Shown here piece by piece: positions 1 through 7,152 of a stretch of DNA of 11,313 bases (positions within the stretch are counted from its first letter, which is position 1; each line of letters begins with the position of its first letter). The notes beneath the pieces are model-generated. The model did not search any database and was not told the DNA's origin. It was given only the letters and a program-made list of their open reading frames with translations. Source of the DNA: Bacteroidales bacterium (lineage in GTDB: Bacteria > Bacteroidota > Bacteroidia > Bacteroidales > UBA7960); the NCBI GenBank assembly GCA_007122745.1, contig SKTA01000037.1:1-11313 (forward strand). The letters run 5' to 3'. The position numbers and the translations under genes were made by a program.

Positions 1-1363
1 CATCCAAAACCATGGCCTCGGCGTCACCGCGACGGGCAAGCTCAAGCTGCTCCTCAAACCTTTTCCGCTGATCCAGCGGATCATTGAGCTCGCTGAATGC
101 GTTGCAGATCTCCTTGCCATTGCAAATTGCTTCAAAACGCTCCACAAGACCTGGCTTGGAACGGTGCTTTTTTGCCAGGGGCGACATCTCAATCGGGTAG
201 TCGGTGATAAAAGTGGGCTGAATCAGATGCGGTTCACATTTCTCACCGAAAATTTCGTCAATAAGCTTTCCCCGGGCCATTGTTTCATCAGTTTTGATGC
301 CGATCTCCCCTGCGAATTTACGCATCGCATCTTCATCCATATCAGAAACATCCATGCCTGTATAATGTGCAATGGCCTCATACATTGTGTAACGCTTCCA
401 GGGACGCTTAAAATCAATTTTGTGTTCACCGACTCTGATTTTTGTACTGCCATGCATATTCAGCACAATGTTCTCCACCATCTCCTCAACCAGGTCCATC
501 ATCCATTCATAATCCTTATAAGCGACATACAGCTCCATCTGAGTAAATTCAGGATTGTGAAAGCGGCTCATCCCCTCATTGCGGAAGTCTTTGGCAAATT
601 CAAATACGCCATCATACCCTCCCACGATGAGTCTTTTCAGGTACAGCTCATTGGCGATTCGTAAATAGAGTGTAGTATCCAGCGTGTTGTGATAGGTTTT
701 GAAAGGGCGAGCGGCTGCACCACCATAGATCGGCTGCAAAACCGGGGTTTCCACTTCAAGATAACCTTTTTTGTTAAGGAAATCGCGCATGCTGCGGATC
801 AGCTGTGTGCGACGGCGAAATACTTCACGGGTTTCCGGATTCACGATCAGGTCAAGGTGTCGTTGGCGGTAGCGTTGTTCAGGATCAGTAAATGCATCAT
901 ACACCTTACCATCCTTCTCTTTTACAATAGGCAAGGGCCGCAGCGACTTACACAGCATGGTGAATGATTTGACATGAATGGTGATCTCTCCCATCCGGGT
1001 AATAAAAACAAAACCTTTTACGCCAATGATGTCACCAATGTCGGTCAGACGTTTAAAAACGGTGTTATACATGGTTTTGTCCTCTTCCGGACAAATTTCA
1101 TCTCTGTTGAAATATAGCTGAATGCGGCCACTTTCGTCCTGAAGTTCAGCAAAAGAGGCACTTCCCATGATACGGCGGCTCATGATCCGGCCGGCAATCT
1201 GCACATCCTGAAACAAGCTTTCATCCTGTGGGAAACGCCCTTTGATCTCCGCTGCAGTTGTGTTGATTTCCCAGGTATGAGGCGGGTAGGGGTCAATGCC
1301 CAGCTTCCTGAGTTCGTGCAGGGCATCGCGTCGTAATTGTTCCTGTTCGCTGATTTTTTGCAT
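1..1363 (-). CDS. lysS: Lysyl-tRNA synthetase, class II (partial; C-terminus beyond the left edge)
   Basis: This enzyme charges tRNA-Lys with lysine in the cytoplasm using ATP. Reading the minus strand from the ATG at 1363 gives an open frame of 454 codons to the window edge with no stop. The start MQKISEQEQLRRDALHELRK leads into an N-terminal OB-fold anticodon-binding region (about residues 55-140). Class II motif 1 follows around GYLEVETPVLQ (200-210), and motif 2 is FRNEGMSRFHNPEFTQMELY (260-279). The segment with YPIEMSPLAKKHR and GKEICNAFSELNDP is typical of LysRS. The visible part stops just before motif 3 (the GxGxDR arginine), so the missing piece should be at least about 50 residues, more if it carries the C-terminal extension I recall for Bacteroidota. 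The start is supported by a TAACTTTG -7 box about 24 bp upstream. Identity is secure; completeness cannot be judged. Confidence 0.97.
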   Translation of the reverse strand, partial: MQKISEQEQLRRDALHELRKLGIDPYPPHTWEINTTAAEIKGRFPQDESLFQDVQIAGRIMSRRIMGSASFAELQDESGRIQLYFNRDEICPEEDKTMYNTVFKRLTDIGDIIGVKGFVFITRMGEITIHVKSFTMLCKSLRPLPIVKEKDGKVYDAFTDPEQRYRQRHLDLIVNPETREVFRRRTQLIRSMRDFLNKKGYLEVETPVLQPIYGGAAARPFKTYHNTLDTTLYLRIANELYLKRLIVGGYDGVFEFAKDFRNEGMSRFHNPEFTQMELYVAYKDYEWMMDLVEEMVENIVLNMHGSTKIRVGEHKIDFKRPWKRYTMYEAIAHYTGMDVSDMDEDAMRKFAGEIGIKTDETMARGKLIDEIFGEKCEPHLIQPTFITDYPIEMSPLAKKHRSKPGLVERFEAICNGKEICNAFSELNDPLDQRKRFEEQLELARRGDAEAMVLD

Positions 1364-1386
1364 TGTATTGGGATTTATTAAGTGTG

Positions 1387-1394
1387 CAAAGTTA
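1387..1394 (-). promoter_or_regulatory. Putative -7 promoter box for lysS
   Basis: On the minus strand this reads TAACTTTG, an exact match to the Bacteroidota -7 consensus TAnnTTTG. It lies 23 bp upstream of the lysS ATG, giving a short leader. I see no clear TTTG/TTG -33 element at the usual distance, so the call rests on the -7 match and its position. Confidence 0.5.
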
Positions 1395-1406
1395 ATGAAT
1401 ATCATC

Positions 1407-1414
1407 TATTTTTG
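1407..1414 (+). promoter_or_regulatory. Putative -7 promoter box for rlmD
   Basis: The sequence TATTTTTG matches TAnnTTTG and faces rlmD, whose ATG is 59 bp downstream. No convincing -33 box is visible upstream. The region is AT-rich, so a chance match is possible. Confidence 0.4.
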
Positions 1415-1473
1415 TATTTGGTTGGGATGACTTGTTAATGTGAATGTAATCCATCAATCAAAAAACCACATGT

Positions 1474-2898
1474 ATGGGTAGAAAAAAGAAAAAAGAGGCA
1501 TTGTTTTTTAACGAGGTTGAGGTCACCGGCGTAGCTGCAGAGGGTAAGGCGATTGCCCGGATGAACGACAAGGTGTTGTTTATCCCTTTTGCCGCACCCG
1601 GCGATGTTGTGGATGTGCGGATCACAAAGCGTAAACGCAACTTCATGGAGGGAAGCATTCAACATGTTCACAAGTGGTCTGATGAGAGGGTGACTCCTTT
1701 TTGCGAACATTTTGGCACCTGTGGCGGTTGCAAATGGCAACACCTTAGCTATGAGCGGCAGCTGCACCACAAACAGCAGCAGGTTACCGATCACCTGGCG
1801 CGGATAGGTAAGATTGATCTTGATAAGGTAGAGGTTTTGCCGATTACCGCAGCCGAGGAAACAACTTTCTATCGCAACAAACTTGAGTTTACCTTCAGCA
1901 ACAAGAAGTGGCTGCCACGTGAGGTGATTGACAGTGGAGAGCCTGTTAGCTGCATGGATGCCTTAGGCTTTCATGTCCCTGTTTTTTTTGATAAAGTGCT
2001 GGATATAAACAAGTGCTGGCTTCAGCCTGAACCATCCAATGAGATCCGGCTTGCAGTGAAGGAGTTTGCCATGAGCCATGGGATGACGTTTTTCGACTTG
2101 CGCACCAACGAGGGGATGCTGCGCAACCTGATCGTCAGGAATTCTTCTGACGGAGCGCTGATGATCCTCATGGTTTTTGGAGGAAAAGAGCAGGGGGTGA
2201 TTGATCGCATGATGCAATTTTTATCGGAACGCTTTACCCGGGCAACCACGATTGCCTATATGATCAACGAAAAAGCCAACAGTAGCATTGCGGACCTTTA
2301 TGCCGTCACTTTTCGGGGGCGCCCCTTTATTGAAGAGGAGATGGAGGGGCTTCGTTTTCAGATCGGGCCGAAGTCTTTCTTTCAGACAAACTCGAAACAG
2401 GCGCGGAAGCTTTATGGTGTTGCCCGTGATTTTGCCGGACTCACAGGTTTGGAACTTGTGTATGACCTTTACACGGGCACCGGAACCATCGCCTGCTTCA
2501 TGACACGCCATGCAAAAAAGGTAATCGGGATAGAATATGTTCAGGAGGCGATAGATCATGCAAAAGTCAATGCCCAACAAAACGACATTGAAAACTGCGA
2601 TTTTGTTGCAGGCGACATGGCAGCGGTGTTAAATGACAGGTTCATGGATAAACACGGTTATCCCCACGTCATCATAACAGACCCGCCCAGGGCGGGAATG
2701 CATCCGAAGGTTGTGAGACAGATCGCAGAAAGCGGCGCGGACAAGATCGTATATGTAAGTTGCAACTCTGCCACACAGGCCCGCGATGTGGAGATGTTGT
2801 CAGACAGGTATAAACTTGTCAGATCACAGGCTGTGGATATGTTCCCACATACACACCACGTGGAAAATGTTGTTTTGCTTGAACGAATATGGGGTTGA
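1474..2898 (+). CDS. rlmD: 23S rRNA (uracil-5-)-methyltransferase, RlmD/RumA family
   Basis: The protein methylates C5 of a uridine in 23S rRNA using S-adenosylmethionine. E. coli RlmD acts on U1939; some relatives (RlmCD) also modify U747, and the sequence alone does not decide this. Its 474 residues show the full family layout. A lysine-rich start precedes a TRAM-type RNA-binding domain (about 7-68). The [4Fe-4S] cysteines are C77, C83 and C86 (CxxxxxCGGC) with C181 as the fourth. The SAM-binding loop is DLYTGTGTIA (331-340), followed by IGIEYVQEAI. The DPPR motif is at 403-406. The catalytic nucleophile C430 lies in VYVSCNSATQARD, and E464 in HHVENVVLLE is the usual base. An ATG at 1470 is closed by a stop after three codons, so 1474 is the start. 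The SDR gene follows after 53 bp and is probably co-transcribed. Confidence 0.95.
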   Translation: MGRKKKKEALFFNEVEVTGVAAEGKAIARMNDKVLFIPFAAPGDVVDVRITKRKRNFMEGSIQHVHKWSDERVTPFCEHFGTCGGCKWQHLSYERQLHHKQQQVTDHLARIGKIDLDKVEVLPITAAEETTFYRNKLEFTFSNKKWLPREVIDSGEPVSCMDALGFHVPVFFDKVLDINKCWLQPEPSNEIRLAVKEFAMSHGMTFFDLRTNEGMLRNLIVRNSSDGALMILMVFGGKEQGVIDRMMQFLSERFTRATTIAYMINEKANSSIADLYAVTFRGRPFIEEEMEGLRFQIGPKSFFQTNSKQARKLYGVARDFAGLTGLELVYDLYTGTGTIACFMTRHAKKVIGIEYVQEAIDHAKVNAQQNDIENCDFVAGDMAAVLNDRFMDKHGYPHVIITDPPRAGMHPKVVRQIAESGADKIVYVSCNSATQARDVEMLSDRYKLVRSQAVDMFPHTHHVENVVLLERIWG

Positions 2899-2951
2899 TG
2901 TTGTTAGGTTGTTAAAGAAAGGTCTGCATGCCCATCCAATCATAAATCATC

Positions 2952-3677
2952 ATGAAAAATAAAAGCTCACAAAAGGAAAATGGCAAAAAAGAGCCATTCC
3001 CCAATCCTTCCGAAAAAACCGCCATCGTGATTGGTGCTACCGGGTTAGTTGGGTATCAACTGGTTCAGTTGCTGCTGACAAACAGCAGTTTTAGAAAGGT
3101 AAAAGTTTTTGCGCGACGCACATTGAGCATCAGCTCGCCAAAACTGGAAGCGCATATTGTTGATTTTGAGGAGATCGATTCGTGGAAAGAAGCACTCACC
3201 GGTGATGTGTTGTTTTCTGCCATGGGAACAACGCGCCGGAAGGCGGGAAGCAAGCAGGCGCAATTTCGGATTGATCATTATTATCAGCATGCCTGTGCAA
3301 AGGCTGCAGCTGAAAATGGCGTTCCCGTTCTGGTTCTGGTGTCATCTGTTGGAGCCAATTCGAAATCAAGGCTTTTTTATCCCAGAATCAAAGGCTTACT
3401 GGAAAAGGATGTATGTGAATTGCCGTTTCAGCATGCAGTGATCATCCGTCCGGGACCACTTTATGGCCCCAGGCCGGAAAAGCGGACGGGTGAAGTGCTT
3501 GGGATGATGTTTGTTAGGTTGATGAACCGTTTTGGCATAATGAAAAGGTACCGGCCGATTCATGGCAGTGAGGTTGCCAAAGCCATGATCCGTTCAATAA
3601 GTGTGTTGACCCGCAGAAAGATGGTCTGGTCCGATCTGGACCTGTTTGAGCTTGCCAGACAGAGAGATGCCGGTTAA
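2952..3677 (+). CDS. Atypical short-chain dehydrogenase, NAD(P)-binding, TIP30/HTATIP2-like
   Basis: A 241-residue, probably cytoplasmic Rossmann-fold protein. The dinucleotide-binding motif GATGLVG sits at residues 28-34 after the strand TAIVIG. The core follows the atypical SDR pattern: LFSAMGTTRRKAGSKQAQF (88-106), then VLVSSVGA (128-135), then a catalytic-type Y143 and K148 in YPRIKGLLE, then IIRPGPLYGPR (164-174). The SSVGA...YxRIKGxxE spacing is what marks the TIP30/HTATIP2 and YwnB-like group. Substrate is unknown; members are often annotated only as NAD(P)H-binding or oxidoreductase proteins. The first 20 residues are polar and precede the fold. There is no -7 box in the 53 bp upstream, which suggests read-through from rlmD. 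It converges on the acylphosphatase gene, with only 12 bp between the two stop codons. Confidence 0.85.
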   Translation: MKNKSSQKENGKKEPFPNPSEKTAIVIGATGLVGYQLVQLLLTNSSFRKVKVFARRTLSISSPKLEAHIVDFEEIDSWKEALTGDVLFSAMGTTRRKAGSKQAQFRIDHYYQHACAKAAAENGVPVLVLVSSVGANSKSRLFYPRIKGLLEKDVCELPFQHAVIIRPGPLYGPRPEKRTGEVLGMMFVRLMNRFGIMKRYRPIHGSEVAKAMIRSISVLTRRKMVWSDLDLFELARQRDAG

Positions 3678-3689
3678 CTGGTAGAACTG

Positions 3690-3959
3690 TCAACGAATCC
3701 GGAAATCATTAGATACGGAAGGGGATGCCTCTTCAATGATCACATCCGTTACCCTGGCCAGGGGTGGTCCCTCGTGGCACCAGGAAACAAAGCTCTGCAT
3801 CGAATCTGCATCACCTGTTGCTTCGATATGAACACTTCCATCAGGCATGTTTTTTACAAAACCTTTTATGTTTAACGATTCTGCCTTTGCCCGGGTTGAA
3901 TAGCGGAATCCCACACCCTGAACGCGTCCCTGAACAATGATTGTTTTTGCTTGATCCAT
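3690..3959 (-). CDS. acyP: Acylphosphatase
   Basis: A small cytoplasmic hydrolase that cleaves acyl-phosphate bonds to carboxylate and phosphate (EC 3.6.1.7). From the ATG at 3959 it is 89 residues, the normal family size. The signature GRVQGVGFRYSTR (11-23) holds the catalytic R19, and GFVKNMPDGSV (33-43) holds the catalytic N37. The C-terminal strand ends NDFRIR, as expected. The frame stays open up to 4100, adding 47 residues upstream. That extension looks unlike the family, and a TATATTTG promoter box lies inside it at 4033-4026, so I take the shorter start. An ACAGG sequence sits just before this ATG. It is divergent from the oligopeptidase gene. Confidence 0.93.
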   Translation of the reverse strand: MDQAKTIIVQGRVQGVGFRYSTRAKAESLNIKGFVKNMPDGSVHIEATGDADSMQSFVSWCHEGPPLARVTDVIIEEASPSVSNDFRIR

Positions 3960-4025
3960 AGCCTGTTTCTGATCGCCTCTTTGTTTTCCCTTTAAATGCC
4001 AATGACTGATTGTTTCAGCAATTTT

Positions 4026-4033
4026 CAAATATA
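4026..4033 (-). promoter_or_regulatory. Putative -7 promoter box for acylphosphatase
   Basis: On the minus strand this reads TATATTTG, matching TAnnTTTG, 66 bp upstream of the acylphosphatase ATG. A TTG lies about 16 bp further upstream (minus-strand 4052-4050), a little close for a standard -33 box. The box argues that the frame upstream of 3959 is leader or untranscribed rather than protein. Confidence 0.45.
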
Positions 4034-4067
4034 GCTTTTTTATCTGCATCAATTGAAAATTGTCGTG

Positions 4068-4092
4068 TATATTTGGAATGTGATTATATTTG
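4068..4092 (+). promoter_or_regulatory. Two tandem -7-like boxes upstream of the oligopeptidase gene
   Basis: TATATTTG occurs at 4068-4075 and again at 4085-4092, each followed by GA, so the two form a direct repeat of TATATTTGGA with a 17-bp period. Both match TAnnTTTG and face the ATG at 4140. The downstream copy has a TTG at 4060-4062, 22 bp upstream, a plausible -33 partner. The upstream copy has no good partner. Either two start sites or one promoter plus a chance or operator-like copy would fit. Confidence 0.45.
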
Positions 4093-4139
4093 GATCGCAA
4101 TCATATACGGAAAACAAATAAACTTAGAACCATAAATCG

Positions 4140-6248
4140 ATGAAAACCTTAGCTGCTTTTATGTTGATCATGATGTTAATGGCTTCCTGTGCACAAAACG
4201 GGGACAAAGGGAAACATCAGCCCCCGGTGGCTGATATTCAGGAGAAAGAACTGGCGATCCACGGTGATACGCGGATTGATAATTATTATTGGATGAGAGA
4301 TCGGGAAAATCCTGAAGTGATCAGCTATCTCAATGCTGAGAATGAATACCTTAATGCTGTCATGCATCACACCGAAACTTTGCAGGAGGAGTTGTTTAGT
4401 GAAATGAAAGGGCGTATCAAACAGGATGATGAATCGGCTCCCTATTTTCGAAATGGCTATTTCTATTATGTAAGGTATGAGGAGGGCGGAGAGTACCCCA
4501 TCTATTGCCGTAAGGCAGGATCGCTGGATGCAGAGGAGGAGGTGATGCTGGACGTAAACGAACTGGCAAAACCACACCCCTATTACAGGGTGGGCTCCTG
4601 GGATGTCAGTCTCGACAATCGCTGGCTTGCCTTTTCTGTTGATACGGTAGGTCGCCGGCAATATACCCTGATGATCAAGGATCTGGCCACGGGTAACATT
4701 CAGCAAACCGGCATCAAATACGCCGGCGGAGATGTTGTTTGGGCTGCCGATAACCAGACGATTTTCTTTACCTCCATCGAGCCGGAAACCTTGCGCTACT
4801 ACAGAATCAACCGGTTCAATGTCCATAATGATGCGCATCCGCACGTTGTTTTTGAGGAGATGGATGACACCTATTATTTCATTGGTGTGAGCCGTACAAA
4901 AGACAACCGTTATCTGATGATCAACTCAAATGCGACCCTAAGCAATGAGGTGTTGCTGCTTCGCGCAGATAATCCGGAGGGCAGTTTTCAGGTCTTTCAG
5001 CCCCGCCGCCGCGACCTGCGCTATCGTGTATGGCCATATAACGGCAAGTTTTACGTGTTGACAAACCACGAAGCCCGCAATTTCCGGCTTATGGAAACCA
5101 CGGATCAGAACACAGGCACAGATGCGTGGAATGAGGTAGTACCCCATCGTCCCGAGGTGCTTTTGGAAAATGTAGAACTGTTTGACGACTTCCTCGTGCT
5201 TCAGGAGAGGGAGAGGGGGTTGCGCCAGATGCAGATCATCAACAAAATAACCGGAGAAAGCCATTATCTTCCCTTCGGGGAGGAAGCCTATACCGCGCAT
5301 ATCAGCATCAATCCGGAGATGTCGACCCCCATTCTGCGATACAACTATACCTCACTAACAACGCCCAACAGCACCTATGATTACAACATGGAAACGGGCG
5401 AGCTTACGCTGGTGAAGCAACAAGAGGTACTTGGCGACTTTGATCAGGACAACTATGAAACCAAACGGTATTATGTAAAAGCACGCGATGGCGTTGAGGT
5501 GCCACTGACAATCGTTTACCGCAAAGGGATAACAAAAGACGGAAGCAACCCACTTTTGCTTTATGGTTATGGCTCTTATGGTGCCAGTACTGATCCGTGG
5601 TTTAACATCAATGCACTGAGCTTGCTCGACAGGGGGTTCATCTATGCCATTGCCCATGTAAGAGGCGGCCAGGAGATGGGTCGTCAATGGTATGAAGATG
5701 GCAAGTTGCTAAATAAATGGAATACGTTCAATGATTTTATTGATTGTGCCGATTTTCTTGCAGATGAAAGGTATACAAGTCCTGACAGGCTATTTGCAAG
5801 GGGAGGAAGTGCGGGTGGTCTGCTTATGGGCGTTATTGTTAATGAACGACCGGAACTGTTTAAGGGGGTGATCTCCGGAGTGCCTTTTGTGGATGTCGTT
5901 ACTACGATGCTTGACGAGACCATACCCCTTACAACCAGTGAATATGACGAGTGGGGCAATCCCATTGAAAAGATCTATTATGATTATATGTTATCCTACT
6001 CCCCTTATGATAACATCAGAAACCAGACTTATCCAAATATTCTGGTCACTTCGGGCCTTTATGACTCCCAGGTTCAGTATTGGGAGCCGACAAAGTGGGT
6101 GGCTAAATTGCGGGTGCACCATACCGGAGATCAGAAAATTTTGTTGTATACAAACATGGAGGCAGGACACTCGGGGGCATCCGGTCGTTTCCAGCGACTT
6201 CGTGAGCTCGCCATGGAGTATGCCTTCTTACTGGATCTGACAGATTAA
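4140..6248 (+). CDS. ptrB: Oligopeptidase B-like serine peptidase (S9A), predicted lipoprotein
   Basis: A 702-residue prolyl-oligopeptidase-family enzyme that should cleave short peptides after Arg/Lys. The N-terminus MKTLAAFMLIMMLMASC is a lipoprotein signal with C17 as the predicted lipidated cysteine, so it should sit in the periplasm or on a membrane. An N-terminal segment starting around HGDTRIDNYYWMRD (41-54) leads into a beta-propeller (to about 440). The alpha/beta-hydrolase domain (about 450-702) carries the triad S557 (GGSAGG), D642 (GLYDSQVQYWEP) and H677 (EAGHSGASGRF). The segment PFVDVVTTMLDETIPLT then EYDEWGNP (583-608) is diagnostic of oligopeptidase B rather than prolyl oligopeptidase. 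The acidic pair that binds basic P1 residues (E-x-E in E. coli) would be E601 and D603. A haem-motif lipoprotein gene follows after 26 bp, probably in the same operon. Confidence 0.93.
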   Translation: MKTLAAFMLIMMLMASCAQNGDKGKHQPPVADIQEKELAIHGDTRIDNYYWMRDRENPEVISYLNAENEYLNAVMHHTETLQEELFSEMKGRIKQDDESAPYFRNGYFYYVRYEEGGEYPIYCRKAGSLDAEEEVMLDVNELAKPHPYYRVGSWDVSLDNRWLAFSVDTVGRRQYTLMIKDLATGNIQQTGIKYAGGDVVWAADNQTIFFTSIEPETLRYYRINRFNVHNDAHPHVVFEEMDDTYYFIGVSRTKDNRYLMINSNATLSNEVLLLRADNPEGSFQVFQPRRRDLRYRVWPYNGKFYVLTNHEARNFRLMETTDQNTGTDAWNEVVPHRPEVLLENVELFDDFLVLQERERGLRQMQIINKITGESHYLPFGEEAYTAHISINPEMSTPILRYNYTSLTTPNSTYDYNMETGELTLVKQQEVLGDFDQDNYETKRYYVKARDGVEVPLTIVYRKGITKDGSNPLLLYGYGSYGASTDPWFNINALSLLDRGFIYAIAHVRGGQEMGRQWYEDGKLLNKWNTFNDFIDCADFLADERYTSPDRLFARGGSAGGLLMGVIVNERPELFKGVISGVPFVDVVTTMLDETIPLTTSEYDEWGNPIEKIYYDYMLSYSPYDNIRNQTYPNILVTSGLYDSQVQYWEPTKWVAKLRVHHTGDQKILLYTNMEAGHSGASGRFQRLRELAMEYAFLLDLTD

Positions 6249-6274
6249 TTGTTAACCCTATAAACCAATTAGCT

Positions 6275-6766
6275 ATGAGAAGATTATCCGTAATTGCAAG
6301 TGTCACTATCATCCTGGCGATTATGATCAGTGCATGCCAGCAACAAGGCGATCAGGTCATTGAAAGCCGCTGGGCCGGGGAAACGGTTCAGGAAGCTGTA
6401 CATGGTTTTGAAAATCAGTTTGGTGGCTTTGATCAAACCATGATGGAAACAAACTATCGCTACAACGAACTGTATTGGGCCGGTGTGGATGAGAACTGGG
6501 GATATGCCGAATATCAACTGGATGAAATGTTAGGAAACATTGAAAAAGGTTTTATCCGCCGCCCTGAAAGACAACCCTCTTCCGTGCAGTTTGTGGATCA
6601 GGCAGCACCCAGACTCATGCGTGCCATTAAGGCCGGCGACAAAGATGCGTTCATGGAGTCGTTCAATCGCTTTGCAATCAGTTGCAACACCTGCCATGCG
6701 ATGGAGGATGTGGCATTCATTCAGGTAATTGTACCTGAAAACAGAACCACCCTGGTTCGCTTTTAG
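6275..6766 (+). CDS. Small monohaem c-type cytochrome-like lipoprotein
   Basis: A 163-residue predicted lipoprotein. Its signal runs to IMISAC with C21 as the predicted lipidated residue. A single CNTCH motif (C137, C140, H141) near the C-terminus would bind one c-type haem outside the cytoplasm. The intervening part looks mostly helical, with segments around AEYQLDEMLGNIEKGF (78-93) and APRLMRAIKAGDKDAFMESF (111-130). The late position of the haem motif recalls class II cytochromes c (cytochrome c'), but I cannot show homology. Another possibility is a haem-containing sensor or an electron carrier of unknown partner. It lies 26 bp after the oligopeptidase gene with no promoter-like sequence between, so co-transcription is likely. 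The functional link between the two is unknown. Confidence 0.75.
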   Translation: MRRLSVIASVTIILAIMISACQQQGDQVIESRWAGETVQEAVHGFENQFGGFDQTMMETNYRYNELYWAGVDENWGYAEYQLDEMLGNIEKGFIRRPERQPSSVQFVDQAAPRLMRAIKAGDKDAFMESFNRFAISCNTCHAMEDVAFIQVIVPENRTTLVRF

Positions 6767-6817
6767 AACTGCGCCTGCTCTGTAAATTTTTCTGAATAGA
6801 TACTGCCATAATTTGTG

Positions 6818-6825
6818 TATTTTTG
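6818..6825 (+). promoter_or_regulatory. Putative -7 promoter box for the thiamine-binding-like/kinase unit
   Basis: TATTTTTG matches TAnnTTTG and lies in the 124-bp gap before the small gene at 6891. No clear -33 TTTG is seen at the right distance. I looked for a TPP riboswitch signature (CTGAGA and the conserved downstream core) in this leader and did not see one. Confidence 0.4.
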
Positions 6826-6890
6826 TCTAACTGCAGACTGTAAAGTGCTGCATGCAATCATTTTGTAATTAATTATTTATTTATGAATTG

Positions 6891-7151
6891 ATGATTATGG
6901 AAACATCTGTTGAAATTAGCTTATATCCGCTTGGTAGAGAATATGTCCCGGAAATCAAAGCATTTTTAAACCGTCTGAAAGGTTACACTGACCTTGATGT
7001 GCAGGTCAACGGAATGAGTACGCAAATCTTCGGTGCGTATCGTACCATCATGAATGCACTAACCGATGAGATCGAACGCTCCTTTAAGGAAAACGGCAAA
7101 AGTGTTTTTGTTTTGAAGATTGTGAACGGGCTCTTGAAAAAGGAAAAATAG
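6891..7151 (+). CDS. YkoF/MTH1187-type thiamine-binding-like protein
   Basis: A small (86-residue) soluble protein that resembles the thiamine-binding YkoF/MTH1187 (DUF77) superfamily. These proteins have a ferredoxin-like fold and pair up to bind thiamine or related ligands. Visible hallmarks, numbered from the chosen start, are the opening strand VEISLYPL (7-14), PEIKAFLNRLKGY (20-32), the turn VQVNGMSTQIFGAY (37-50) and a last strand SVFVLKIVNG (71-80). There is no signal peptide or membrane segment. Possible starts are TTG 6888, ATG 6891 and ATG 6897, with no Shine-Dalgarno to separate them; ATG 6897 would also give a normal N-terminus. Its stop is followed one base later by the start of the kinase gene, so the two are translationally close. 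The ligand is inferred from the family only. Confidence 0.75.
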   Translation: MIMETSVEISLYPLGREYVPEIKAFLNRLKGYTDLDVQVNGMSTQIFGAYRTIMNALTDEIERSFKENGKSVFVLKIVNGLLKKEK

Positions 7152-7152
7152 T

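Noticed and set aside
164..967. Plus-strand open frames of 166 and 92 codons opposite lysS
   Set aside because: They lie antisense to a clearly recognised LysRS frame and their translations show no recognisable domain.
3660..3720. Bidirectional terminator between the convergent SDR and acylphosphatase genes
   Set aside because: Only short, interrupted complementarity is present and there is no T or A tract on either side.
3960..4100. N-terminal extension of 47 residues on acylphosphatase from an ATG at 4100
   Set aside because: The extension lacks family similarity, the 89-residue form is complete with both catalytic residues, and a -7 promoter box falls inside the extension.
4176..4844. 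Minus-strand open frame of 222 codons opposite the oligopeptidase gene
   Set aside because: It is wholly antisense to a well-supported enzyme, with no domain, no promoter and no plausible ribosome site.
6767..6890. TPP riboswitch upstream of the thiamine-binding-like gene
   Set aside because: The family suggested it, but neither the CTGAGA element nor the conserved downstream core is present, and the leader is short.
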